Assembly (NCBI GenBank): GCA_007844125.1
Contig: CM017561.1
Span: forward strand, 27,108,193-27,172,192
Origin: Sinonovacula constricta
Lineage: Eukaryota > Mollusca > Bivalvia > Cardiida > Solecurtidae
Reading direction: 5' to 3'
Length of the DNA: 64,000 bases
Under the pieces are notes generated by a model. That model saw nothing but the letters and a program-made list of their open reading frames with translations, was not told the DNA's origin and did not search any database. Shown piece by piece: positions 12,401-27,400 of the stretch; within the stretch, counting starts at the first letter, position 1, and every line of letters begins with the position of its first letter. The translations under genes and the position numbers were made by a program.

Positions 12401-15400
12401 TTTTTCTTGTGATATTTTTAAGATTTGTCTGCAGTTGTACTATTTAAAAATGATGCATCAACTAAGCTTTTATTGCGATCTAAAAAAAGTTACAATAATA
12501 AAAGCTTCTATATACCCTTAAAACTCTGTTTAATCCAAGTATTTCTATTTTTCATCATTAGTTATTTTTATGGGGAAATATGCAAAATAAACAGTTTACT
12601 TACATGAACAGGCACATAAATAGTTTATGCAATACATCAGAAACATCACTTTGTTTATTGAAATGCCTCAGGCCTCACTTTATGCATTGTAAAATTGTGG
12701 AAAAGAAAACACTTGAAAATGTAAATTTCTTTTTCTGTTTTCCATATTTGATGTAAATGGCACTAATTGGCCACTATTGGGATGAGCAGTTCAGTTGCCT
12801 TTTGGTGACAATTATGTCAAGAGAGTTATGGGTACTTTTTAGAATAGTGGCGCTGAAAGTTATGTGTACAAGAAATACAGGCCATTGAAGAAAAGAAATT
12901 AATTAGGAATGACCCTTTTAGGGGAATATCTGACGAAAATGTACACTGCATCGTAAATTCTTCAGTACATTAGATAGTAAAGGGATAACTTCTGAAGACT
13001 GGAATAAGGTAAATATCAGCTTAATCACCACACGCACATGTAAGACAACATATCTCTAAAGCAGCTCATACTGTAGGTCCTGTTCCAACAGCTCCCACCA
13101 TGAGCAAACAGATTCAGATATGCATTCTTGGCTGAGGTATGATCAACTCTAAGAGTTACAAACCAAAATCTCTTGTATGTTCCATGAGCAAACTGATTCA
13201 GATATGCACTTTTGGCTGAGGTATGATCAACTCTAAGAGTTACAAACCAAAATCTTTCATATGTTCCAGAGAGATGACCCACTGTACAGGCACGTTATCT
13301 GCAGCATGGAAGAGCTGATCAAACTAAGAGGCCAACTGGTGGAGAAGAAACTCACGTCTGAAGATGACCGCGAAATAAAGAAAGATATCGTTGGTGTCAT
13401 AGACTGGGGCAATGGGTACGGCCATTGTTATGAGATTTAGATTTTGTAAGATTATAGGAAAAAGGCAGTCATCATCCCTGTCCATGTTACAATTAATTTC
13501 TCATACTATGGATAGCGTGATTGTCTGCAGGTCTGGACTTTATTTTGCATTGCTTTATCAGGCCTTAGGAAGGAAGGTATACTGTGATCGTGCATAACCA
13601 ATATTTCTGAATCAACTGGTGGAATGGCTTCCAGTTTAGCAAAAAATATTTTCTGAGAATTATCAAATTATTTTTATTTGATTATGACGTTTTCACATGT
13701 ATTGATTATGACGTTTTCACATATATTTTTGTCTATTTGTTTATTTATATGTTCATAATTCATTTTTCGAGATTATTTACTATTGAATTCATGCAGGAAA
13801 TTTATTAATGTATTTAGCTAAACTTTTCTCTGTACTAACCAATCAGGTCACAGGATTTATTAACAGCATTTGCTTGAATCTAATCAGTAGCCTAAAAGTA
13901 AAAGAATTCAAAGGATAAGAAGAAAAGCTTAGATTCAAACAGTTTTCAAACTAATAATCTTATGCCTTATTTTTGCTTCTACTTTTTTACAACCAATGGT
14001 ATAGAAGAAAATTTTGGAGTTTTAGTTACATTGGTAAGACCTCATTTAAAGTAAATGCAAATGACACTGGCTAGTATAGACCATGAATTTGCTCTTGTAG
14101 CAAGCTGGGTATGGACTTGGTGCCACGTATAGACGGTGAGCAGGTAGATGCTGACAACTGTAGTATAGTGCGGCTCCATCGCGTCCATGAGCAGAGTGCT
14201 CAGGTGGCCAATAATCCAGGGGTGAGTACCATTTGAGCATTTAATCTTTGTGCTACTTTTATTTATAAGTAATACGATACACCCATTATCTTGCTGTATT
14301 TATTGAACATTACAAAAGTCCAAGTTTTATGCAACTCAATGTCACAGTAACTACAAATATTGATAGAGTCTCAGCAGCAAGTAGTGTAGTCCTGACCAGG
14401 CAACTCCTAGCTGGGGCTGCATCTTCTAGATATACACTATTTGCTCCATCGTCGGCAACCACAGTACTTTCTTCCATTATGAATATGCATGAGGCAGGGG
14501 AGACCAATCTTCTTCCAATGAAAACGCATGTTACAATAAAATACTCTTCAATCTCAATGATGTCATACTGGGATTTTTTTACTAAAAATAGAAACCAACG
14601 CACATGTTTACTCATGGAGGTCGCCATTTTGAATGGTAAACCGAACCTCAGATATAAAATGTAATTTCATTGGCTAGTTATCCATGGTGGTTTCCTTATG
14701 GCACCAATGAAACTGCCTCATTAATTATTCATGACTACGAGATTTTACCTAGCCAATTGTCCCACGGGTACATAACTCAGCATAGTGGTGTAATGTACCG
14801 GGGGATAACCGACGATGTATTTGCTCAAAGATGGTCAATTTGTGCTTTGCAGGCTAAGAAATAAATGTTGATTTTAAATATTTGAGGTATATTTGTAACA
14901 CAGGGGCATAGAAGAAAAGCATTTTGTGGCTGTTGGATTTGATACCCAACACTGGCTTGAATAAGTCCCCTCGTACTCAAGAGTAAGTTTGACTTGGTGA
15001 CGGTTTATAGTTATATCTACTTGTAGATGACCATACAAGATGTACATTTATCACATAACCTACTGCACATGTGTGAGATAAGATTCATGCCATTTCCTGA
15101 TCACTTTGTTTTCAGCGTTTTATGCATTTTGTTGGACAATTTCCTTTTAATTAATAAAAAAATAACATTTTAATCATGTTATAAATGAATCTGTTACCTT
15201 TTTATGGAAAATGGTCAAGTAAAATGGTCACGAGAAAAAGATCATGCATTGTAAACAAACAAAAAGCTGATAAATCATGTATTAGAATATCATGAAAAAT
15301 GTGTATTGTCTTACCTAGGTCACTGGCCACCTAAAATATACAACTTGGTCAGGGGTGTGGATATGATAACTTTTCTAAATCATTTGAACATTGTCCAGCG

Positions 15401-18400
15401 GCAGGCAGAGTGAGCTAGGCCTGATTTTCGCTGGTTTCAAGGGATTAACACCTTACATACTACAATTTATTTACTAACAACCTCGCCTGGATCTTAATGG
15501 TCAGTCTACACTGACATATATGATTTGGTAAAGAACTTAATAGTAATGAAGTAACTTTCCTTTGCTCTTTATGCCATCCTTTTTTCCAACCTCACTCCCA
15601 TGTAGCCCCACCTGTTCATGAGGAAAGACTCTGGTCTTCGTGGTGACCATGGCTCCACCTTTACAACAACCTACCATCTGCTTGCCAACTTCAAGAACTT
15701 TGGTTGTAATGTGGGAGACCTCACAGAAACTCTGCTCTCCATCCACACTTACAAAGATGGGAAGTCTGTATGTCTCACGTGAGTAAACCCACTGTGCCAT
15801 GTCTTGGGATTTTTTAGGTTAAGTTAACTTAAAATATACCGGTCCTGGTAGCGCAGTCGATAGAGCGTCGGCTCCAGGTACAGGAGGCCCCGGGTTCGAT
15901 CCCAGGCTGCGACATACCAAAGTCGTTAAAAATGGTAGTGATATAGCTCCCTTGCTAACGCTCAAGCAAATATAAGGGTAGTTTCACGACTGGTTGGCCT
16001 GTTGTCAGGATAATGTGACTGGGTGTGGTATCATGCCAGGTGTTCACGGCATGCTATACACAGTGAAGGCAGCACTATAACTGCTTCAAGTGGACAACGT
16101 CTCCAGATAACTGAAATACTGTTGGCGGGACGATAAACCCAATAAACAATAACTTAAAATAAAATAAATTAGAAACACTTCAACCAGAATGCTGTGTGCT
16201 ATTGCTGGAAACCAATGCTTTTGTTATAAGTACAGATGCTATAAAAAGGTATCATTACATCTGTTCTCATGTTGGATCTGATAGAGAGACTTCCAGAAGG
16301 GACATAAAGCATACAAGTAAAGATTATGTTGCTATGATATGATAAGAGTGGGCCTAAACATGTTCTGTATTCACTGTATGTACTGATACACTATGGTTTA
16401 GGACATTTAGCAAAATAGTTAAAATAGTTATTTTTTATACCTCTAAGTTGAAGGTCTCGCTATACTAGATTCACATCCACCATAATCTAGGGGAGAAGTC
16501 AATGTTAACCAGTAAATAAAGTAATTGGCTTGATTTATTGAACAATTCATTGAAACTGAATGCAATTTGTTCTTGCAGACTTTGTAAAAAGATGAGAATA
16601 CAATAAATCTTCTTGTTGTGCTTTTGTTTCATTTGTTTGTTTTTTGTTACATCACACTGACACTATTACGGTCATATTGGCGTTGTCCAGCTTATTATTG
16701 ATGAAAGAAAACCCCAGACTTCTGTCTGGGTAGAACCACCAGTGCAGGTTAGCTGGAAAATCCCCTCATCAAGACTCGAACCCACATGGTGAGAGGCTGA
16801 GGAGTTACAAGTCAGTGACTCTAACCTCTAGGCCATGGGCGCCCCATGTTATGTTTTGGTTTTCTGAATTAAAACTGTTAATGCCATCATCGTAATGGTT
16901 GCGTATTTTCAGGGAGAAGTTTCTTGTTCAGCATACAAAGAACTCAGCACCAGTGGATATTGCAAAGCTGAACAACATAAATGCACTTTTTACAGTAAGT
17001 AAGATATTTACACTGCACTTCAACCAATAGTCTGCTATATTTGTAAATATTTCATACGAAGTACCCTGCTATTTCACATCACATCTAGTTTGTGCAAATA
17101 ATGGCTATTTAAGTAGTTTGGTTCTTGATATAAACATTTGTTTATGCATATAAAATCATATTAATTCGGTTACTAGTTTATAAATCCATTTTTCCTTTTT
17201 ACTGTACTAAAACTCTTACTATATGCTGTGTTATGCCAGATATATGCTGAAGTTAAGTTGTTAGTTTACTTCTTTGTGGCATATTATTATCTTAATCTTG
17301 TATTTTTTTCATGTTGTAGAAGATAAAGTTTCCTAGGCTTATGTATCAAGAATGTTTGTTGTTATATGTTAATTCTCTGACAATGATTACCCTCCACTTT
17401 TGATGTCATTAATTTGTTATAACATGTCTGATCCCACTGACTAATCTCAATTATATAAATCACTCAAATATAAATTGAACTGAAAAAAGATTAAGAGAGT
17501 TACCTGTATACTTCTTAGACATTAAACAGCTATGCAGTAAACCCAAGGGATGCTTGGAGTTAGGAACAGGAAACACTTGCTAAGCAGGGCAGTGGAATAG
17601 TTACCTTTATATGTCGAAAGGCTTTCTTATTGGTGTATTGTTGTAGTAGATGTTTTTATTCCTAGCCATTCTTACTAAAGTTGATGCGTATAGCCGGGTG
17701 ATAGGGAGAGAATGTTTAAGCGGTCCGGTTAGCTCAGTCGGAAGAGCATTCGCCCTGTTAGCGAAGGGTCCCGGGTTTAACTCTCGGACTGGCTGCACAT
17801 TTTTCTCCCTATGTTACATGCGTATAATTATTACCTGTGTATATTTTCCTCCAGTCACAAAGCTTCAGCAGAAAAACAACCATTAAACTTCCATTAATAC
17901 AATTGTACATGTCTTATCATGTTCATGGAAACACCTGGATAAATTGTTTGTCTGTCCCAATCTTGAAAAAAGTAGTAAGAGTTGCCAAGGGAAGCTACTG
18001 TAATTGTAATGGTCAGTATATTATTATATTCAGATAATTGTATCAGTTTCAAAAGTATTTAATCTGTACAAGCCATGGTTGCACAACAGATAAACCTTCG
18101 ACACCTGGAATGTTCCAGGATCAAACCAGAGCTGCAGCATTCCAAAATCATAAGATTAGTTAATAACAGTGAATAGCTTTTCTGAGCTTATACTAATTGT
18201 TATGATAAATGATACTTCTGGCATCGAAACAAACAATAAATAAAGATTGTATTATATTGTACAATTCAATTGTAAGTGCTCTACTTTTAAAGGTATGTTT
18301 TACTTCATGACTGGTCAGGTTGCTGTCAAGATAACTTGACTGGTCAGGTTGCTGTCAAGATAACATGGCTGACCAGGTTGCTGTCAAGATAACATGGCTG

Positions 18401-21400
18401 GCCAGGTTGCTGGCAAAATAACATGACTGGTCAGGTTGCTTTCAAGATAACATGACTGGTCAGGTTACTGTCAAGATAACATGGCTGGTCAGGTTGCTGT
18501 CAAGATAACATGACTGGTCAGGTTTCTGTCAAGATAACATGACTGGTCAGGCTGCTGTCAAGATTACATGGCTGGTCAGGTTGCTGTCAAGATAACATGA
18601 CTGGTCAGGTTGCTGTCATGATAACATGGCTGGTCAGGTTACTGTCAAGATAACATGGCTGGTCAGGTTGTTGTCAAGATAACATGACTGGTCAGGCTGC
18701 TGTCAAGATATCATGACTGGTCAGGTTGCTGTCAAGATAACATGACTGGTCAGGTTACTGTCATGATAACATGGCTGGTCAGGTTACTGTCAAGATAACT
18801 TGGCTGGTCAGGTTGCTGTCAAGATAACTTGGCTGGTCAGGTTGTTGTCAAGATAACATGACTGGTCAGGTTGCTGTCATGATAACATGGCTGGTCAGGT
18901 TGCTGTCAAGATAACATGGCTGGTCAGGTTGTTGTCAAGATAACATGACTGGTCAGGTTGCTGTCATGATAACATGGCTGGTCAGGTTGCTGTCAAGATA
19001 ACATGGCTGGTCAGGTTGTTGTCAAGATAACATGACTGGTCAGGTTGCTGTCATGATAACATGGCTGGTCAGGTTGTTGTCAAGATAACATGACTGGTCA
19101 GGTTGCTGTCATGATAACATGGCTGGTCAGGTTGTTGTCAAGATAACATGACTGGTCAGGTTGCTGTCAAGATAGCATGGCTGGTCAGGTTGTTGTCAAG
19201 ATAACATGACTGGTCAGGTTGCTGTCATGATAACATGACTGGTCAGGTTGCTGTGAAGATAATATGGCTGGTCAGGTTACTGTCAAGATAACATGGCTGG
19301 TCAGGTTGCTGTCAAGATAACATGACTGGTCAGGTTGCTGTCAAGATAACATGGCTGGTCAGGTTACTGTCAAGATAACATGACTGGTCAAGTTGCTGTC
19401 ATGATAACATGACTGGTCAGGTTGCTGTCAAGATAACATGGCCGGTCAGGTTGCTGTCAAGATAACATGACTGGTCAGGTTGCTATCAAGATAACATGAC
19501 TGGTCTGGTTGCTGTCAAGATAACATGACTGGTCAGGTTGCTGTCAAGATAACATGACTGGTCAGGTTGCTGTCAAGATAACATGACTGGTCAGGTTGCT
19601 GTCAAGATAACATGACTGGTCAGGTTGTTGTCAAGATAACATGACTGGTCAGGTTACTGTCATGATAACATGGCTGGTCAGGTTGCTGTCAAGATAACAT
19701 GACTTGTCAGGTTACTGTCATGATAACATGGCTGGTCAGGTTACTGTCAAGATATACATGACTGGTCAGGTTGCTGTCATGATAACATGGCTGGTCAGGT
19801 TGTTGTCAAGATAACATGACTGGTCAGGTTGCTGTCATGATAACATGACTGGTCAGGTTGCTGTCAAGATAACATGACTGGTCAGGTTGTTGTCAAGATA
19901 ACATGACTGGTCAGGTAACTGTCATGATAACATGGCTGGTCAGGTTACTGTCAAGATATATATGACTGGTCAGGTTGCTGTCATGATAACATGGCTGGTC
20001 AGGTTGTTGTCAAGATAACATGACTGGTCAGGTTGCTGTCATGATAACATGACTGGTCAGGTTGCTGTCAAGATAACATGACTGGTCAGGTTACTGTCAA
20101 GATAACATGGCTGGTCAGGTTGCTGTCAAGATAACATGGCTGGTCAGGTTGCTGTCAAGATATACATGACTGGTCAGGTTGCTGTCATGATAACATGGCT
20201 GGTCAGGTTGTTGTCAAGATAACATGACTGGTCAGGTTGCTGTCAAGATAACATGGCTGGCCAGGTTGCTGTCAAGATAACATGACTGGTCAGGTTGCTG
20301 TCAAGATAACATGGCTGGTCAGGTTGTTGTCAAGATAACATGACTGGTCAGGTTGCTGTCAAGATAACATGACTGGTCAGGTTGCTGTCAAGATAACATG
20401 GCTGGTCAGGTTGTTGTCAAGATAACATGACTGGTCAGGTTGCTGTGAAGATAATATGGCTGGTCAGGTTACTGTCAAGATAACTTGGCTGGTCAGGTTG
20501 CTGTCAAGATAACATGGCTGGTCAGGTTGCTGTCAAGATAACATGACTGGTCAGGTTGCTGTCAACATAACATGAGTGGTCAGGATGCTGTTAAGATATC
20601 ATGGCTGGTCAGGTTGCTGTCAAGATAACATGAGTGGTCAGGATGCTGTCAAGATATCATGGCTGGTCAGGTTGCTGTCAAGATAACAAGACTGATCAGG
20701 TTGCTGTCAAGATAACAAGACTGGTCAGGTTCCTGTCAAGACAACATGACTGGTCAGGTTGCTGTCAAGATAACATGGCTGGTCAGGTTCCTGTCAAGAT
20801 AACATGACTGGTCAGGCTTTCACTTTGACAAGAGCACAATATCAAATTAATACTGTCTCTGAATTACTCCAATGTTTATTGTTAGGACTCTACATCTACC
20901 AAAGATATGTGCTGTTTATTTCTAGGATCTGACCCATGATGACTTGGAGAAAGACTTGTACCTTGTGGCCCACATCTACAGAATAGGTACTGCACACTCC
21001 TATCTCATACCCTTCTATTGTTTTAAATATTTTGTAGTCATTCCATAGGTACATGCCAACAGTTACATGCACATGTAGGTAGATAATGATAGATTTTAGC
21101 AGCAAATAATACAGCATGCAATTTGTTTTTGTTTAGACAACTTTTTTGCTGGCTTATATCGATTTACACTTTTTTGACTAAAGAAATTGTGCAAAGCAGG
21201 AAAAAGTTAAAGCAAAAGGGCAAATTTGATAATGTTGCATTTTTCAAAAAAACAACATTTTCTAAAAAAAATGGAACACTGATAATATAAATAATCTTAT
21301 TTGAGCTAAGATGGAAGAATTTTACTATCAGGGCTTTCTGAATGTCAGAAACACTTTTATTATCACCGATGACCTCATTTAGAACAGCTGGAGATGATGG

Positions 21401-24400
21401 CAAAAATGTTGACAATGAGTGGGAAGTTCTAGCAAAAGAGGAGGATAAACAGAAGAAGGATAAATAGAGAATACATGGTTGTTGCCGAGATAAGAAAGTT
21501 TATCTGGTGAGCGAGAAACGAATATCTGGCGAACTTTAGCGAGCAAAGATTCGCTTCGAAGCAAACCAGATAAACTTTCTTTTTTACGACACCAATCATG
21601 TATTCGATTTATCTTTCATATGAAAAAAAAAGAGTTAACAAACAAGGAAGATTTAAGAAAAGTTAACAGAAAAACAATAGCCGCTTCACTCCTTTTTTAT
21701 TCAGACATGAACCTCCGTTCAAATTTTTTATTTCATTTTTATTCTCCATATATAAATATATATAAATGTTTAAAAAAATCCATGAATGATTACTTAATTA
21801 GGCAAAAAAGCATTAATTGCACGTTTGATTAAGAGCCTGTGAACATAAGTAATGTAAATAATGTATTCATACGCGTGTTTTGGTCACGTGACCTATTGAC
21901 TGGATATCACTAAGTTTATCCGGCAAGGCTTTATCCTGCACATTTTCGCGTTAAAGCAGGATAAATAGAAGTAGAATCAGAAAAAGTAAGATAAATAGAA
22001 GGAATACAAATAGGCAAAGGATAAATGGTGGGATGATAAACAGAAGGAAGATAAACAGGATGAGCAATAGGAGAATGCTGCTGATGATATTTATGTCATT
22101 TTGTTTATAAGCCATATGCTTTGCTTGTATTTTCAACAGGTCGGATGCTGCAAGAAAACAAAGAAAAGAAATCTTCCCATGTTAGTTTCAAAAGACCCTG
22201 GGGAGTTGGAGGTAAGACTCTAGTTTTAAGCAGCAATTTGCTTTTTGTACATGTTGGGTTCCATGATGCACAATTTTGAAATCGTTTATTTCCAGTTTCA
22301 GGTATATGTTGTCAGTATGATCATAGTGTTTGTAGGGAACCAAGCTTTTGTGCAATGTCACCGCAGGATCATGAACCAATTAGCGTTTCAACAGAAACAT
22401 GTAATAAATGTCATAAGTTCATAACTTCAGTGACACATTATTGACTAATAAAACAAATTAAGTAAAGTTACTAAAACACGCATTTTTACATGCTTTGATT
22501 CATGTTATAGCTGGCAGACAAAAGGATGGTGAAAAAGAAAAACCCCAAAAAACTTAGTTATACCTGAATATCCCATTGGTTGAATGGTCAGTTGGTCAAA
22601 TGATCTGTTGGTCGGTTGGTTGGTTAGTCAAATGCATAGTTGGTTGATTTATGGTCAGACAGTTGGTTCTCTTGTCAGATGTTGGCCATTAGGTAAGTTG
22701 GTAAGTCAATGAGTTGGTCAGATGGCTTGTCAACCAAATGGTTGGTTGGTCAGATTGTTGGCTTATCAGATAGTTGATTAATCAGATGGTTGGAGCTCAG
22801 TTTGTTGGTTGTTCTGATAGTTAGATGGTTAGTGGTCAAATGGTGGGTTGGTCAGATGAGTGGTAGTCAGATGGTTGGTTGGTTTGATAGTTGGTTGGTC
22901 AGATATGTTGTTGGTTAGATAGTTGGTCAGATTGTTGGTTGATCAGATGGTTGGTTGGTCAAATGGTTGGTTGATCAGATGATACTTTGACTAAATGATT
23001 GGTTGGTTAGATGGTTGTTTGGTCAGATGGTTGGTTGGCCAGATAAATGATTGGTTAGTCAGATGGTTGGTTGGCCAGATGATTGTTTGGTTGGTTGGTT
23101 CAGATGGTTGGTTGATCAGATGGTTGGTTGGCCAGATGGTTGGTTGGTTAGATGGTTGGTTGGTCAGATTGTTGGTTAATAAGTTGGTTGATTAATCAGA
23201 TGGTTGGAGCTCAGTTTGTTGGTTGTTCTGATAGTTAGATGGTTGGTGGTCAAATGGTGGGTTGGTCAGATGAGTGGTGGTCAGGTGGTTGGTTGGTTTG
23301 ATAGTTGGTTGGTCAGATATGCTGTTGGTTAGTTAGTTTGTCAGATTATTGGTTGATCAGATGATTGGTTGACCAGATAATTGGTTGGTTGATCAGATGG
23401 TTGTTTGGTCTGATGGTTGGTTGGCCAGATGATCGGTTGGTTGGATGGTTTGGATGGTTGGTTGGTCAGATAGTTGGTTGGCCAGATGATTGGTTTGTCA
23501 GATGGTTGGTTGGTTGGCCAGATGATTGGTTGGTTGGTCAGATAATTGATTGGTAAGTCAGGTGATTGGTTGGTCAGATATTGGTCAGAGAATTGGTTGG
23601 TTGACCTGCTGATTGGGTGACCAGATTTAGTCATGATTGGTTGGTCAGATGGTTTGTTGGTCAGCTGGTTGATTGGCCAGATTATTGGTTGGTTGCTCAG
23701 ATGATTGGTTGGTAAGATGATTGGTTGGTCAGATGGTTGGTTGGTTAGATGATTGGTTGGTTGGTCTGATGGTTGGTTGGTTAGATGATTGGTTGGTTGG
23801 TCAGATGGTTGGTAAGATGGTTAGTTGGTCAGATGGTTGTTTGGGAAGATGGTTGGTTGGTCAGATGGTTGGTTGGTAAGATGATATGTTGGTCAGATGG
23901 TTGGTTGGTAAGATGATTGTGTGGTTGGTCTGATGGTTGGTTGGTCAGATGATTGGTTGGTCAGATGGTTGGTAGGGAAGGTGGTTGGTTGGTCAGATGG
24001 TTGGTTGGTTAGATGATTCGTTGGTTGGTCAGATGATTGGTTGGTTAGATGGTTGGTTGATCAGATGGTTGGTTGGTCAGATGATTGGTTGGTCAGATGG
24101 TTGGTTGGTTAGATGATTGGTTGGTTAGATGGTTGGTAGGAAAGATGGTTGGTTGGTTAGATGATTGGTTGGTCAGATGGTTGGTTGGTCAGATGATTGG
24201 TTGGTTAGATGGTTGGTTGGTCAGATGGTTGGTTGGTTAGATGGTTGGTTGGTCAGATGATTGGTTGGTCAGATAAATAGAGTTAGAGTAACTACCAAAT
24301 ACATTTTTAAAAGATTGGCCATAAAGACAAAAATGAAAATGTATTTTTTCTTTCATTTTTATTGAGAGAATGCAAAGCAAATAAACATTTAGGATTATTT

Positions 24401-27400
24401 TTTGACCAATTTTAATATAAAAAAAAGACATGTCTCATCCCCTAACTTACTATAAATAATTTGACAATATTATTGCAAGACCTAGAGACATAAAAAGACC
24501 AGTTTGTTCTCCTTCAAGTATAGATGATCTTAAAACTGGATCATGTGATTGATTATTGGTAGATTACCATAAGTCATCAAAGAACTTAAAAATCAGATTT
24601 GTCATGGTCAGGAAATATTTGTTGATTTTCAAACTGAACATCCTGTGGATGCAAAGTTGTTCTTGTGGGCCTCAAGTATGTATTTATCTGTAAATATACA
24701 AACAGAAGTGGCTTTTTTTCTAACCTGTCTGAAATCTAGCATTTCAAGTATTTTTAACAAACTGTTCTTATATATGCATCATTTAAGATTTTGTTACTTT
24801 TGTCCTGTTCAATGTGATCAAATTGAATTTGTTTGTATTTACAACTTCACAACAACTATGGTAACTTACCTCATCGGTAAAGAACTCTATACTGTGATAA
24901 GGCAAAATATGGGAATAATAAACACAACTGTGACATTTCTTATAGTTTATTCTTTCACATATGTGAAAATTAAACATTAAATCTTAAAGTTAGAAACTTG
25001 TTTTTGATCTTTCACAGTTGAGAGTTTGACCAAAGGCAAGTTTTCTGTTATCTAATCTACAGATAAAATTCTTGTAATAACTTATCAACTGCTATTATGA
25101 GCTGATATCTTACTGTCTTATGTACTGTATGTTCTGATATCTTACTATCTTATGTACTGGATGTTCTGATATCTTACTGTCTTATGTACTGTATGTTCTG
25201 ATATCTTACTGTCTTATGTACTGTATGTTCTCTCTCTCTCACTCTTGGAATGTTCCTATGTAAACACATTGAGCTTCTTAAGTAAATATTTAATGTATTG
25301 AATGTGGTATTTTCAATTCTTTGTTAAATAACAGATTGGCAAAGCTGTCCTTTACACTTTTATTTATGTCCTAATTGGTAGATGAGTTCAACATATCTCT
25401 GAATGCTGGACCTTATAGCCAGTTAGGGTCAATCCATACGTATACTTTACGACTGCTGAGAACGATATACGATATTATTGTGGTGAATGATTGTTTAACG
25501 CTTGTTGTACCGCGTAGTAGGACTGTGACTTACGGTGATCGTGCGTTTATGACGGCAGCCCCTAAACTCTGGAATGCCCTACCTAAATCACTTAAAAGCT
25601 GTGAAACTCTAACAGTGTTTAAGAGAGCACTTAAAACTCACTTATTTAAGAGGTTTTATCTGGACTGATTATTTTTGTACCAGAGTCGCTTTCTAACAAA
25701 TTCTTAAGTCTTACCTGTATTTTATTTTTATGTGTGACTTGAGCAATATCTATGTTTTAATCTGTTTTTAAATATTGTATTATTTATTAGGTTACACTGT
25801 ACAGTACTTTTGAACGTGTTAATTGTACATGAAACAAGTGCTTAAGAAGTTTGGTATATCATAATAATAAAAAAAGTATACACATTTCCATGGATGACCA
25901 CTTTTGAGCAGACGTCCTTGCTCATACATCTGATTGGTTGGAATAAAAAAAAATCTTGATCAATTTATCCTTAGCTATGAATTTTTTAAATCACCTTGTT
26001 GCCGGACCAGTTCATGTTTGGGTTCGTTTAAAAGCAAACAAGTCAATTTTCATCAGGTTGGTTTAATTGATAGTGTTGATTATCCACCATCTATCTGCAG
26101 AAATAAAATTTCTGGCAGATGTTGATCTATTTCTCTTTGCAGTTCTTTTTACTTCAAAATTTGAATCGTGACTGATAGACAAGCGGTCAGTGGCTAAAAT
26201 TTAACCAATCAAAACAGTTTAATAGGTCATGACCTTATGAACGATAATTCATCATGAACTTTAATTAATCCAGACCGAGTAATCTTTCTTTATATAATTA
26301 TTTATTGCATTTTTATAAAATAATTTAATAATTTAGAACTTCACATTAAAATAGTTATAATGATATAATGGTAAAATATATTCCTATGACAACCTTAAAG
26401 TTTCCCTGAATATATGGGGGTTCTCATAAAGAAAATTCTGACATTGGCTTTGTGTTTGTAGTTTTTAGCTCCGGCTTTTTGAAGAAAAAAAACATGGAGC
26501 TATTTTCCAGACAGCTTCAGCATTTGCATTGGTTTATCTTCCTTATTTCTAGAAATCTGTCAAAGATATTCTCTTAATATTTAGGGCAGGTCAAACTTTA
26601 ATTTATTTTGTTATTCCATTTTTTCGACGCAGAATTTTCATTAAACTATCCAGCACTGACTGAGAAAAGTGCAGAACACTTTTTATGCAGAGCTCTTGTT
26701 TTTATCACAATTTACCAATTAGCCTGAAAAAATAGAGGAAATCTAGGAATTATGATCAAACTATCGATAATTAAAAATCTGCAGTTCTTATGGTTTATCC
26801 ATGATTCACCGGCCGCAATAGCTCATGTGGTAGAGCCTTGGCTTGTGGATCTGGAGGTCGTGGGTTCGAACCCCGGCCGGGTCAAACCAAAGACTTTAAA
26901 GTTGGTAGAAGTGGTGGCTTCCCTCCTAACGCTCGGGGCTAAGGGGACAGCATTACGCCTGACTCGTCGGTGTCAGTATGATGGACCGGCCGGGTTCAGT
27001 CCCTGGGCACCTCATAAGTGCCCCAGTGCTATAATGATAGAAATGTTGCAGTGCAGTATCGGCAAAAATGCCGGCTAATCCCATCCCATCCCATCGCTTA
27101 TCCATGATTCACTTAGGTGTTGATAAGTTAAGTGTAAACAGATAGACATTGTGATGATAAACTGTGTGCTTTTTGCACTCAGTAACATCAAACAGAGTAA
27201 GATCCATTTGTGAAGTATATTAAATTTACTGAATACTATCTGTCAATAGATAGTTTCCACATCAGTGAAAATCCCTTATCTTGGCAGCCATCTTTGATGT
27301 TAACTACAAGGGATTTTCATATGAATTGTATAGAAGGATAAATTTTATTTTCTTGTAATTTCTTCATTTGTGGTCCGAAAATTAAAAGCAATACACCATT

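Noticed and set aside
14310..14664. Overlapping plus and minus frames of 105-111 codons
   Set aside because: They lie over a dispersed repeat and give unrecognisable translations.
17722..17804. Functional tRNA gene
   Set aside because: Acceptor stem mismatched, anticodon loop and T-loop irregular, and SINE heads of this type are common around it.
18301..20816. CRISPR-like appearance (29-bp repeats)
   Set aside because: Repeats are head-to-tail without unique spacers, in a eukaryotic intron; this is a minisatellite.
24645..24980. 111-codon frame in intron 9
   Set aside because: Low-complexity AT-rich hydrophobic translation with no similarity to anything recognised.
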